DNA of 64,000 nucleotides, taken from assembly GCA_900618425.1 (NCBI GenBank), contig UZAN01039976.1:1-64000 (forward strand), written 5' to 3'. The notes below the pieces were generated by a model. That model made no database searches. It saw only the letters and a program-made list of their open reading frames with translations, and was not told the DNA's origin. The first letter of the stretch is position 1, and each line of letters starts with the position of its first letter. This DNA is from Echinostoma caproni (taxonomy: Eukaryota > Platyhelminthes > Trematoda > Plagiorchiida > Echinostomatidae). Position numbers and translations under genes: made by a program. Positions 27,601 through 41,000 of the stretch are shown piece by piece.

Positions 27601-27841
27601 NNNNNNNNNNNNNNNNNNNNNNNNNNNNNNNNNNNNNNNNNNNNNNNNNNNNNNNNNNNNNNNNNNNNNNNNNNNNNNNNNNNNNNNNNNNNNNNNNNNN
27701 NNNNNNNNNNNNNNNNNNNNNNNNNNNNNNNNNNNNNNNNNNNNNNNNNNNNNNNNNNNNNNNNNNNNNNNNNNNNNNNNNNNNNNNNNNNNNNNNNNNN
27801 NNNNNNNNNNNNNNNNNNNNNNNNNNNNNNNNNNNNNNNNN

Positions 27842-27895
<54 letters not shown>

Positions 27896-30800
27896 CATAA
27901 AGAGAGTTCTATCATCCAGAATTGTCTGATTTTTGGTACTGGACTTCACACTGAAGCAATGACAAACATAAAGTGAGTCAACGGTCACTTTCTTCAGCTC
28001 CACTCCTCTCATTTGTCTTCAGAGAGTTAGTTTGATGGATTCCCCGGTCTATAAATAAATATATATAGATGCCTATGTGAAGTTTTTCCAAAACACACTT
28101 GACAGCCCCTAAACCTACGCAAATGGTGTACTGATTTGTCGTTTTCATCATTTTGTGTGCTCCGTTTTAAAACAGTCGATTTAAATGAGAGCTCACTTGC
28201 CCTGCTAAAAAGAAAGATAACCCAGTGAATTCCTATCGAGCATCGGTATATGATCTAAGAGTATATCTTTAGCTTTATCACCGATTCTTTTTCTCTGGAT
28301 TCCAGTGTGGCAGTCACCGTTTACTCTGTTGGTCGAAATGGACCGGTATAATATTTCCTAAGTCAGATTAAATTACAGCAAAAAGGTGTCCGAACATGAC
28401 TGATCGAAAGATCAATTGAATGCCGAGATAGTTCGGACAAATTTCACTTCGTTTTACGTACGACGTGCCAACTTTCTTCGCGTAATTTCGTGTATCCAAA
28501 TGGTGAAGGTCATCTTGTGTATAAGGTGAACTTCCATCCTAATTACGGGTAACCATGCGATTGCGATAACTTCATCTCATCAACGTTCTATCTCTCAAAC
28601 GATTCAGATGGTGTATGTAGCAGAATTTCAACACCTAAGCTGATAAATAAAATCAGGTAAATGTGAACTCCTGTACGTCTTCATAGATTATGCACATCAA
28701 CGTTTGTACTTTTATGAGGGCAAATATTTGACTGGGAAACAACCAATTCACACAAAAGAGACTCAGTCAATTTTCTATATCAACAAGAGAAGACAGGACA
28801 AACCTTGACATGAATGTCCATCGGGTGCCAGCCGAAATCCTGGTTGACATTCACACCGATAACTGCCCACTTCGTTTGTGCAAAACACCGCCGGTCCATG
28901 GCAAGCAGCCTCGCCGGTCAGACACTCATCACGATCTGAAATACAAAATAGGTCATTCAAGAGAAACTCAACCCGACGAAGGGGAGTAGGGTTGAAAGGT
29001 CTATGGTAAGCCAACTCCCTAGCGATCGTGTAACTTCTACGGCGGACTACTGATGTGGAAGTACTTACAGGGATTGTAATTATTTTGAACAAAGTTATTT
29101 AGAGTTGTTAAGGTTTATCTTCAGGGCTGTAATAGATTTGGTTCAGTGAGAACTATTGGACTGAGAAAGAGAGAAGCAGGGTCAAAGGATCCTGGATGGT
29201 GATTTGAAGACATTGCGTTTGTTGAACGTAAAGGCTCAATACGTATGTACCATAGAGGTATTCAGCTGACAGATATATTTCATAAGTTCATGTAACTACT
29301 ATTTGTTGAACAAGTTGAATCAATTTTTGTGAATAGAAATTCCCATTGGTAAAACAACTTCACAGACTGATGTGACTTGTTTCTCAATTTGATTGATCAT
29401 AAGAAGAGGTTTTGCTTCGTGGAAACGGTTTTGACAAAATAAAACGGAACTGATTTCGTTTGTCTCCCGTGTCTTTTAAATTGATGGATTTAACCGGTTT
29501 TTTGCCGGGAGGGGAGTTGTTTCATATGGCCTCGATGGAATAATTAACTTCAGTTAGGTGACAATGAAAGGATAAATAGAGATCATCACCTAGTGACGAA
29601 GATCAATGAGTTACACATTATGTGGGTTACTCATTTAGCTCACAGTTATTTGAATTTAGTGGTCAGTGTGATACATAACTCTTCTTGATCTTAGTGAACA
29701 ATATTCAGGTCATCAGATTACCTACATATTCAAGAAACCAGGGGATAGAGTTTCAGTTTTTTTCAGTCAATCAGTAGTCAGTATCTGCGGACTAGTCCGG
29801 AATGTGAACTCCGGGGCGTAGAATGCAAGGATTGTTTTTCATTATGGTGCGAACTAGGTGCTACCCACCCACCTCCTCTCGAAAGGGAGGCGGAGATTAA
29901 CCGGAATTACCAAACTAAGCAATTTTGGTCCAGAAATCCTCTTCAGTGAACATCAACTGAGTGAGGAAACCGATAATTTTGCTTAAAGATTAATTCTCAA
30001 GGAGAGCCGTTCTCAAGAAACCTGTCGGTTTATTTGTAGATGTTGAATTTTATTCGATTTGAGAAATCAATTAAATTCAAATACCACAATTACCCAGAAG
30101 GCTGTAAAAGTATATGAACAAAGTACAAGATCTTTTAGTTCGCGATTTGTCACGAAAATTTGGAGAATATCGAATTTTGACCCCTGAAGTGGGATATATA
30201 CAGTTCAAAGTCGATTCCTGGACTTACTGCTCGGGACTCATAGTCGATTCTGGAATGATTGTCCATTGATTTAGAAATCTTAACTGTCGTCGGTTATATG
30301 TTCAAGAGAAAATGTAGCAATGATACTTAGGGTGCATTCGTGCAGCTTCGGAAGACCTCAGCATCACTGTAGCATCTACATCTCTCAGACAAGATACAAG
30401 TTGGGAGAAAATCGAAGAATGGTATGGCACTTTATCGCATTGGCACGTGATTTGAGTACCTGAATCACAACAGACATTTTCCCTCAAACTTAATTTTTCC
30501 CGACTGGGTTCGTTCGGTCGTGGTGCTTCTAGAATTGACTGGCGTATTCGAGAAGTATTTACCAATCGCGAAACTTTTCATTATCACTCACACCTACTTG
30601 TGAGTAGTAATGTGTAGTAATTCATTTTGACTGGCTGTGATTCAGATTGCACCTCGCAACCAGTCGGTTTATTTCAATTTTTTGTCAACTTTGAAGTAGA
30701 ACATGAATTATGTGGCCGGCCCCAATGAGAGATACGATGTTTCTGGGGCCCCTAATTCGGGGCTATTATCAAGTGTGATAAATTTGACTCTATCCACTTT

Positions 30801-31964
30801 TAGATCGAGCAACTTCCCCACTTATGGAGCACTATCTATTGAATGATCCCATGTTCCACTAACATTTGTTTAACAATAAATCTGTTCCGAAGTGTGAGTT
30901 TCACTTCGCATTAAGTTTACAATGCTAAATATCTCGGCCGTATGGCAAGAAGCAAGAAAAGTACCTTGTTCACACAGAGTTATCAGAAACCAAAACTCTA
31001 CTTATCTAAAAAAGTCATTTAATCGATTAAACGCAGAAACTTTGTGATAGCAAAACTTATATATATATATATATAATATATATATATATTGATGATAGTT
31101 TTTAGTGGATTTCAATACACTTGTGAGCGAGCAACATGGGAGTGAGTAAACATACCTCGACACGTTCGTCCGTCAGCCTGCAAATCATATCCTGGATTGC
31201 ATGCACATTCCGCCGTTCCCTGCTCCGTTCGCAAACAAATATGTGTGCATCCCCCATTCCCGAACTGGCACGGATCGCTCACCTCCAGCAGTACGCCTGG
31301 AAATGATCACAAGTAAAAAACTGAACGTGTTCTATGGATTTGAAGCATGCACATTCATCAGCTCAAGGTTGTCTTTTTGTTGATTTTATGGGTGGGACTT
31401 TATTTATTCCTCACACTTTTATTACATCAATAAAGAATTTTGTGCGAAGACTAACAACCAGAAAATGAACGATCATAGTTTTTATCTATTCATCTTTGAC
31501 CTGTATTTATTTCTTGGATCGCATAAACATAGGTATTCAAACATTAAAGTACAAACATAGAGCATTGTGCCAGACGGTATGAAGATCTAACTTGTACACT
31601 TAAACATTCATCACAACTGAGTTGTTGGTTGGCTAAAACGCGTGGGAAGATCATGCGCAATGTCAAATACCTAGAAAGGCCGAACGGGCTCAAAGTGATG
31701 CATTCCGCAAGGTGAAAGCGAATGGTCACGTGACCTGGGGTTCCTAAAGCGAAGTTTCCTGGGAACAGTGGTTGCGGATGTAGCTAGATAACGAATCAAA
31801 AGTTGTGTTATGGGTAAGGAAGAAACATGATTTCAGCAATGAACTTGATCGAGGCGTTATTGTGATAAAATGTTTTGACTGCAACAGCGATCTGCGCTTT
31901 CGCACTAAGGTCCTCTGTCTCGCACTATCTATCATAATCATTAAAATACATCTAGGCCACAGAT

Positions 31965-32004
<40 letters not shown>

Positions 32005-35000
32005 CATTGTTATGGTCCTTCTCAGCTACGCTCTCACTACTGAGTAACATGCATCTAATGGAAAATTCTGTGAGATACGAGATTGAGATTGTAAGCCCGT
32101 TCGTTAGTAGCCTTATTCGTTGACGTTTATTGGTATTAGTGACCGCACTCCTGTTTCCATAATTTTATTAAGAAGTCCATCGCTTACTTCCGGGTATTTT
32201 TTAGTTTATTTCATTGGCAAGAAAAAACGTTTGAGAAAGATACCGGTGCAGTCTTTAAGTCAACAATGTGTAATCGCTTCATGGTAAGCCATTCTAGCTG
32301 TCTCTTAAGAAAATTTTTCAGAACATCACACTTTTGACATTATAAATATGGCAAGAATTTATATCGATAATAGGATCTATCCATTATTCCACATGTTTTG
32401 TTTCAATAGTGAACAAGGCACATAGGTTTTCACAATATCCATTGGGAGGTCACGTGTTTGAATCTTATCAGGAATGTCAAACTCTTTAATCTTTATACCT
32501 GCATCCGACTCAGTTTGACAGCCGCTTATTCAAGGAAACGTCATGTTCATATCAAAGAAGAAGGACGGGTGAGTTCCAAAGATTGTCAAATTATAATGAT
32601 ACATAGAAAAAGTTTAAAAGGTCTGGAAAAAGTAAATTCCATGAGAGCGTAGAACTGTGGAATGCAAAATGATTGGACAGGGGATTGCTAATAGCACAAC
32701 GTGTGTATAGCAAAAATATACTGCTAACCAATCTGTATTGCATTGCACAAATTAAAACACAAATCACAGAACCAAAATTAGGTGACTGTCACATGCCAGC
32801 ATTTATTCAACAATTGGAAACTAACTAATGTAATCACATCAAAAATGACAAAATATTTTTCCCTATTAGAACGGATGAAATGCTATCTTATGGTGTGTGA
32901 CGTGTAATGTGAGTATGGCTGTTATACGATGTACTCTACAGACACCTCTCTCTACAGACATGTAGTTCTTTTTCAGCAGCCTTTAATGTATTTCACTCTA
33001 TTCATTTGCTTGTATTGCACTATTTCCTCAAGAATATCCATTTCATTATTATTTTTCATGAAAAAGAGGTTTACTCTCAGTTTCAATTTTTACAACCATT
33101 AACCACGCACTTTCATGCACCGGTTTTGGTTGCTGCCTTATAATTGTCCACTCGGATGCAGAAGTCAGAGGAAGATTGGAATGTTCAAACTCGTTTTAGT
33201 TTGAAGGTAGATGATTCATTAAGACCAAGACTTCAAGGAAAATGAGTGCATGCACGAACGCCACTGTTTACGGAATTCAGCCATATCACTCAGTATCTCT
33301 AACCTTTGATTACAATGATCTCGAGGTCTCCCAATCCAAGAAGTCAGTGAATTTTGCAGTATTCTGCTGTTTTTTCCCATGCTTTCGTTTGAACCGGACC
33401 ATTCTGGTAAAATATAAAGACATCATCGGTTTGCTTCGCTTGTAGCCAGTCCGGATAATCTTAGTGGAACAAACCTAAAACTGTGCAATGTCTCGCATCG
33501 TTGTGTACATCTATGATCATGCGCTGGAACTGCCTCCGATAGCTAGTGTTTGGTAAAAGTTACACCAATCCCCAAAGGTATGACACTGATTGTTAAATCT
33601 CTTTGCCCCCTCCACGCGTTTTCACCCATAAATCTGTCTGGTTACCTCTCCCTCACGTGTCATTCTCTTCACCCGTGCGTATTATCGATCATCAGACATG
33701 CACTTTTCGTTCAATCCATTTCTTCTCTCACCCACCAAACTCGGTTAACACCCCCCCCTTCGTGTGACCGTTGTCCGTGGCTCTCATATTGTCTGACTCA
33801 CCCTGCTCTATGATTATCGTATGGAGTTGCTCAATCTTGCTTGGATTGGTCCTCTGTCTCACCCATGCGTCGCGCTATCCCATGTACGTAATTTCACTTA
33901 TAGCTTGACGGAGTGGTGAACTTCCTCGTTTGCACCTTGGTTCTCGATTGGCATTGTTCATTTCGCCGGTTTAGGCATAGCTCCTGAGAGCGCCACGATT
34001 TGAAGTGTGTTGTTTATGTAATTGTAACACTTAATATTTATAGTACCGCATAATTATTTGCTATTGTTGTAACCGAATAAAACTCAATAGAACATTTGGA
34101 CTTGGTTTCTGAGGTTGCGCGTCACTCAACGTTGGCCTGGATAGTCATTTGGATTTAGCACATCATAATTACAAGGTGATTAAGATCGATCATTGCCCAT
34201 CTACCAGCTTAAAGTACGCATAACAGTCGATTATACAACATCTTCGGTTATCACCAATCAGTGTTTGACTTCACATTCAACAAAATACGGCTTTCTCCAT
34301 TCATTTTGTTTGTAAGTCACAAAATGTCTCGAGCGCAATGTGTATTGTGCTTTGCGCTTTTATTTCTTCCACTAAATACTTAGTGGGTTGTCAGCCTGCC
34401 TTTTCTTCTCAGATGCTACCTGGGCTAATTCTGTTGACCAGATCGCTAATTTGAGTTAGGAAAAATATAATAAAATGCATCACTGGAAATTCAGGAGCTA
34501 TGACTTTTTGTACTGGAAATCGTTGCCCTTGTTATCTGAAAACGTACAGATAAACGGAAGGTCAAAGAACACAGCCAGTCGTGTCGAAGACTCAGATATT
34601 ACTTTGCAGTCAACCTTCTTTGGTTTCAGTATTACCAAACTGTTTCTTGCACCGTAAAATAGGCTTTCTTTCCATCTAAGAGGACTGTTTCACTTGTATT
34701 GGTCAGTGAATGATGATGATGACTTTCGTCCCATTGTGATTTTCCCCCAGCTCAATAAAAGCTGACTTCAGGTTGCTGAAGTGCGCCCTCACGGTGGGCA
34801 AGCTTGTTTCCCACATTCCCCTGTCTGTTCCGAAAAACAGTAGTTTCACGATTCATTGCAGATTGCAAACAACATATNATTTTTCCGATCACACCGAATG
34901 TTGGTTACACACTGGCCTATGCACAAATAAAACACATACGTCCATCCTGTCTAACTACCAACTTGTCCTATTTTGTATACCCATGTACAAAATCTCTTCA

Positions 35001-38000
35001 ATACGTTATCCCGCCCGAATCCCACTAAAGAAGTAAAAACCTTCAATCTGAAGTTTACCAATCATGGAGTTGTTGGTCCAGGCTTTCTCGTGATTGCAAT
35101 TAGCGGTGGTTTCTTCCTGCCCAAAAACATGTGTACAACTTGGTGATATACCAAATACGTATTTAACTTAAATAAATACGCATTGCCAATGACCCGTTCA
35201 AACACCATGCAGATGTTTCCGGCAATATCTTGCCTGTTTTAATCCGCCGGATGTGAAACCGCTATGGGTGGTTATGAGTCCCCAATAATCAATTTCATTT
35301 CATCAGAGTTTCATCAGGAACTGCTTGCGTATAACCATAACCATAATCACGTATGAACCGGACTCACGATAGCATGTTTTTCCATCGTTTCCCAATTGCC
35401 ACCCCGGATTGCATTCGCAACTGTACGAACCGTCCACATTACGGCACTGATGCTGACAGCCTCCATTGTCTTGTGCACACTCATTGATGTCTATAGTTCA
35501 TCACCGGGTGAGGTGAGGGGGGGGAGTGGAGTGGAATGGAGTATGGGTGCGACGACAATGAAATATCAGACATGACCAGTTTTAAGAGAATGAAGTGAAT
35601 TAGTGTTGGACTGAATATGTGTTGAGCGAGAAATGTGAACATTAAAAAAGGAGTTCTTGGGAATGAGCCAAGCAGCTTCAGTACAGATGGAGTCTTTCCC
35701 CTATTGTTACGACCAGACCGGAAACAAAGGATTTCAAGCCCCAAGTTGTCATCTGATTTCGAAAGTATCCATAGAACGAAATCTAAATTCATTAAAGTGA
35801 TTGTGTTCACACACTGGACGGTACCCATTTACCGAACGCTCGGGATTATAACAATAAACTGACTTTTTTATCAAAGCAAATAATTCATTAATTGTGTATC
35901 ACTAAGTTGAATCTTCTATTGAAACACGAGAGTCTTTATCTGTCACAACATCCAATCAGTTTTCTAGGGGACACCATGACGACCATGACGTGGAGGCAGG
36001 GGCGTGAACGGGAAAGATAACACTCACTGATCATTGTTGACGATAAGCTGTTGGAATTTCAAGGGAAAAAACCTTTACGATTTTCCTATACCATCGTTCC
36101 TGATAAATTCGTTAAACCAAATTTTATACAGAAACACGAAGAGTCTGTCACTCAGCTGGTTGCCCTTCGTGATCCATATTGCATAACTTGACCTGCAGTC
36201 AGATTATTAGCAATCCAGGCGCCATGGTTACTCATCAAGTTCTTATGAAATTTTACCAAATTAGAGAATAATTTTCTTTCAATGAATACATTTTGTGTCC
36301 TATCTGATATGTTCCGCACCCGAAAAGAATGCCACATTTTAAATTAGTAATTTTGATACCATCAATCAAGCGTTTCACCGCCTCCGTTTATCTTCCTATC
36401 AGGCATAAAACACTTTTGAATTATTGTTTTGTGAAAAATCCTGCGTTTTTATTGTGTTTGTTTCTGCTTCCTCGTAGGATACCAGAAGATGAAGCAAAAG
36501 CTCCAAACTGAAAATTAAAACAACCCCATGCAATTTTACAAAGCTCCACTTACTTACTATCTACGGCGATCTTGCGGTTTTGATTAGTTGAGATAAGTAT
36601 TACTCCTTGGGGCATTAGTTTCATTCGTATCCTCTATCTCCCCCCCCCCCNAGTCCAAAAACTCCAGACGGAGGGAAGCTTTCTTTGTTGTGGAAAACGA
36701 AAACTGTCGAACGGTCGTCAATCGACTATGACGAGGCAAAACAAGTGGAGAACAGCAAGAGGGCTAAACGCATGCTCAGATTCATTTGTGGATCAGATTT
36801 CTCATACGTCAACCATGCACCACGACCTTATGGTAAACCATGAATTAGTATGCAAGTCAAATGATTATTACACACACACACACACAAGCAAACCGCCTCG
36901 TCAATTCTCTCCGGTGTGCTACATAAATGTCACTTAAGCTATTTAGCCATCTCGCCCTTGCGAGAAGTAAGCTCGGCATATAGCAAACACATGGGTCACT
37001 CACTGATCCACGAGTCGGGACAGAGTTGTTCAGCTCCTGTCAACGATCATCCCATGNNTGGGTGTTCTGAATTCACTTCCTTTTTATTAACGTGTTTTAT
37101 TTCTCCCCATTCACACCCGCTCCACGCTTGGTTGTCATATGTCTGTAACCATTGCTCAACACTAATGTTGATGTGTTTTATAGCTGCCGATTGACTGACT
37201 ATGTATGTGTGCCCGGGTGCGTTTGCCTCGGCAGCATGGTTTATGTTAGTGGGCCCGGGCCCGGCAGATTTATATTGAAGCTCACTCCATTTGTACTCGG
37301 CCCAACAGGGGGCTATTATAAAACTCGAAAAGGACCGCGTTAGCTTCCGTGTAGCCGCTGAGTATAGGCGTGGAAATATGAAAGACATGCTGTAACGCCT
37401 GGGGTTTTTCGCTCGAACAGAGTGGTTGTAGGGTGACTTAAAGGTGTAATGACACCGAAATATTGTAGGCACACTCCGACTTTTCTCCCGAGAGTTCTGA
37501 GGTTAGTTACCCATCTATGCAATGAACAGAAACGCTATTCTGTTCGCTCATTGGGGACTATGGGTGATTGAGGCCATGGTGAATTCGTTACATGAACTTT
37601 ACATTAGCACACAACATTTGGCATTTCGTCAGACATGTAAATGGGAGGCGTGCGCAAAAGGACATGACGGTTTGCGAAGTTGTTGATGTTGTTGGAGGTA
37701 GTGGGGTGAAAACATTTCGATGGCCACTTACCCACACATTTCTTTGGATCGTACGATGCTGGTTGATAACCATCGTGACAGCTACATCGAGCCTCGCCGT
37801 TTACTGTGCGACAATCGTGTTGGCAACCACCATTGTTCTCTTTGCATAGATCCTGTGCTAGAGTTGGCAGAGTACGCAAGTGAAGTTAATTTTGGCATAA
37901 ATCATTAGGCAAGAAGATGGATGATAGACAGGTTTTATAGTTCCATTTGTTCAAGCGCTAGATACAGACAAATGCCAAAATAGCAAACTTGACTGGATAG

Positions 38001-41000
38001 AAGCCTATTTGATTCCAGTGAACTTGGTTGCTGTGTTGGTGATGGTTGTGGAGCTGATGGTGGTGGCTGATCTAGTGAAACAGATCTTGTGACATCCAAG
38101 ATACTAGACAAATATGAACCATTTCATTACCGTAGATACATTCATAACCATACCGGATCACAACGGCGTGTTCGTGGAGATCTTACATGTTTCCACTGAT
38201 GATTATGAACACGAACTGAGGCCACCCACCGATGGACTGCTGCTGTATGCTTCAAAACAAAATGAAACCACTGATGCTTGTGGGAACAGTATTCAGTGAA
38301 CAGAAATGAAATAAAAACCTCAGACCATGGCCATGACATCTGTGTAAGCTCCGACTGATCTATGAAAAACATTGTGCCGTACACGATTCTCGTCTGATGC
38401 ATCGTTTTCACGACGCATGCACGTATCCGTTGCAGTTCATTTATCTATCCCTTTATCATGCCCTGATGCATCACCATTCGATTTCTAGTTGGACGGTGGA
38501 GGGTTTTGTATTAAACGTGATACCTATGAGGGCTGGTTTACAAACTATCGAGTGTTCAAGGTCATTCGTTGGAATGAGGCCTGTTTGTAGTTACAACGAA
38601 TGACCAGTATTCATTAGCCTTGCACTTGGTGGACAAAAAGGAGCTCAGTCAGTTACATAATAACCTCGACCACTGCACGTAAACTGAGTCATGAAGAATA
38701 AAGGGAATGAATTGGTACGGGACAAGCCATTGGGAAAGTGAGCAAATCAATTCGAATAGTCAAAAAACGGGACAGGGCAAAGGAAGCCCAAAGTTTTTAC
38801 GAATAATTATAATCAACCACGGCGAGTGAACAGCTGACCGGTTGCAGCTAGACTGGGTTCGGTCAGGGTTGGTCACAAAATCTAAGCGCTCGCACAAATC
38901 GGACAGAAGTCATCGAGTGGTGATGGACTCATAAAAATGAACTAGATGAGTTTTGAGTTGTTTTCTAACCATAGAGACGGGTTTTGCTGGCTCTACACAA
39001 GCACGACCCTTTAAGAAATAGGTTACAGGGATAAATTTCAACATTTGAAATTCTACCTCAAATTAACCTTTATATGCACACATTTCGAACCACTGTCCTA
39101 TTGTTCCTGTAATTCCCATGTGTTGTCTATTTCATCCTCTCATGGATCTGTGCTTATGNNNNNNNNNNNNNNNNNNNNNNNNNNNNNNNNNNNNNNNNNN
39201 NNNNNNNNNNNNNNNNNNNNNNNNNNNNNNNNNNNNNNNNNNNNNNNNNNNNNNNNNNNNNNNNNNNNNNNNNNNNNNNNNNNNNNNNNNNNNNNNNNNN
39301 NNNNNNNNNNNNNNNNNNNNNNNNNNNNNNNNNNNNNNNNNNNNNNNNNNNNNNNNNNNNNNNNNNNNNNNNNNNNNNNNNNNNNNNNNNNNNNNNNNNN
39401 NNNNNNNNNNNNNNNNNNNNNNNNNNNNNNNNNNNNNNNNNNNNNNNNNNNNNNNNNNNNNNNNNNNNNNNNNNNNNNNNNNNNNNNNNNNNNNNNNNNN
39501 NNNNNNNNNNNNNNNNNNNNNNNNNNNNNNNNNNNNNNNNNNNNNNNNNNNNNNNNNNNNNNNNNNNNNNNNNNNNNNNNNNNNNNNNNNNNNNNNNNNN
39601 NNNNNNNNNNNNNNNNNNNNNNNNNNNNNNNNNNNNNNNNNNNNNNNNNNNNNNNNNNNNNNNNNNNNNNNNNNNNNNNNNNNNNNNNNNNNNNNNNNNN
39701 NNNNNNNNNNNNNNNNNNNNNNNNNNNNNNNNNNNNNNNNNNNNNNNNNNNNNNNNNNNNNNNNNNNNNNNNNNNNNNNNNNNNNNNNNNNNNNNNNNNN
39801 NNNNNNNNNNNNNNNNNNNNNNNNNNNNNNNNNNNNNNNNNNNNNNNNNNNNNNNNNNNNNNNNNNNNNNNNNNNNNNNNNNNNNNNNNNNNNNNNNNNN
39901 NNNNNNNNNNNNNNNNNNNNNNNNNNNNNNNNNNNNNNNNNNNNNNNNNNNNNNNNNNNNNNNNNNNNNNNNNNNNNNNNNNNNNNNNNNNNNNNNNNNN
40001 NNNNNNNNNNNNNNNNNNNNNNNNNNNNNNNNNNNNNNNNNNNNNNNNNNNNNNNNNNNNNNNNNNNNGTTTTTATTCATCACTGAACATGGGTCATTGT
40101 AGCCTGTAAAGTCAATAAATGCTTCATTACACTTGTATGCACGGCTATATCAAAATAGAATGGAACAAAATGATGGAAGGTCCTCTTTCATGAGTTGATA
40201 AACAAAAGAAGTAATACCGAGCCCTGTCAGGTTTTACTTACCTATACATCGCTTTTTGTCGTCTGCCAAACGGTAACCTGGTTGACAGGAGCAAACATAC
40301 CGATAACCCGGCAGTGTGGTGCAAATATGCTCACAGTCACCGTTGGGCGGATGTTTACAGGGATCGAAGACTGCCCGTTTTGGGGTATGAAGGAAGAACG
40401 GGGAAGAAAGACGTTAAGTTTTCTATTTGATAAGAGCCAATTTAAACTGGGCCATGCAAGGTAGTCTGCGAACAATTATTATATTGGTGTCAAACGGAAA
40501 ATCTCTCTCATATTTGATGTAATCCACGAATAGTCCAATTACAACCCTAAATTTGTTTTATCGGAAGAATAGAAGCCATATTAGTAAAATAAATGCTGGA
40601 CATCAATAAAAATGGCTTGTTTACCCCCACTAGGATATTCTCTCTCGAAGAATTCGGTTGCATCCAGTGCATAGCAATTTTCGTTTTGTATCCAAGTCTT
40701 TATACGAACACGCTCCACCATTCAAATCCCCATAGTGTATTTCCCCTATTCGGATGTAGTCCTTCAACGGAAGAGAAGCCACAGTGATTCAGATTCAAAA
40801 GATACCGATAATTATACAAAAGATCTTATAGTCATACCCTATCCGGATTCAAGTAAGAGAACAAACCAGTTACCTGACTCAGACTCATTGCCTCTAATTG
40901 TGGAATTGATCTGGATAAACCTAAACACGGTTGGCAAACCAGTTCCCTCTCACATACTGTATACCAGTTCACCTGCAGTTGCGGTGACACATACATATGC

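Larger units (their letters stand above)
26780..28803 (-). other. Intron 9 with assembly gap
   Basis: This 2-kb intron includes 737 undetermined bases at 27105-27841 followed by (AT)n. The junction between exons 9 and 10 is in frame without extra sequence, but a symmetric exon hidden in the gap cannot be excluded. Confidence 0.6.
31297..35367 (-). other. Intron 7; repeats, no exon
   Basis: This 4.1-kb intron has (AT)n at 31969-31999. A pyrimidine-rich segment runs at 33.6-33.9 kb. A putative 3' repeat end at about 33935-34105 shares blocks with 43950-44080. A short copy of a motif at 33251-33290 is shared with 55066-55105. No exon was recognised. Confidence 0.55.

Noticed and set aside
27040..27929. 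Open frames of about 290 codons on both strands
   Set aside because: They consist almost entirely of N bases and AT repeat.
37732..37852. Phase-0 acceptor CACAG for exon 6
   Set aside because: It would shift the frame relative to exon 5. The CTCTAG acceptor five bases upstream keeps phase 1.
39045..40109. Open frames of 309-354 codons
   Set aside because: They run through the 910-base N gap.
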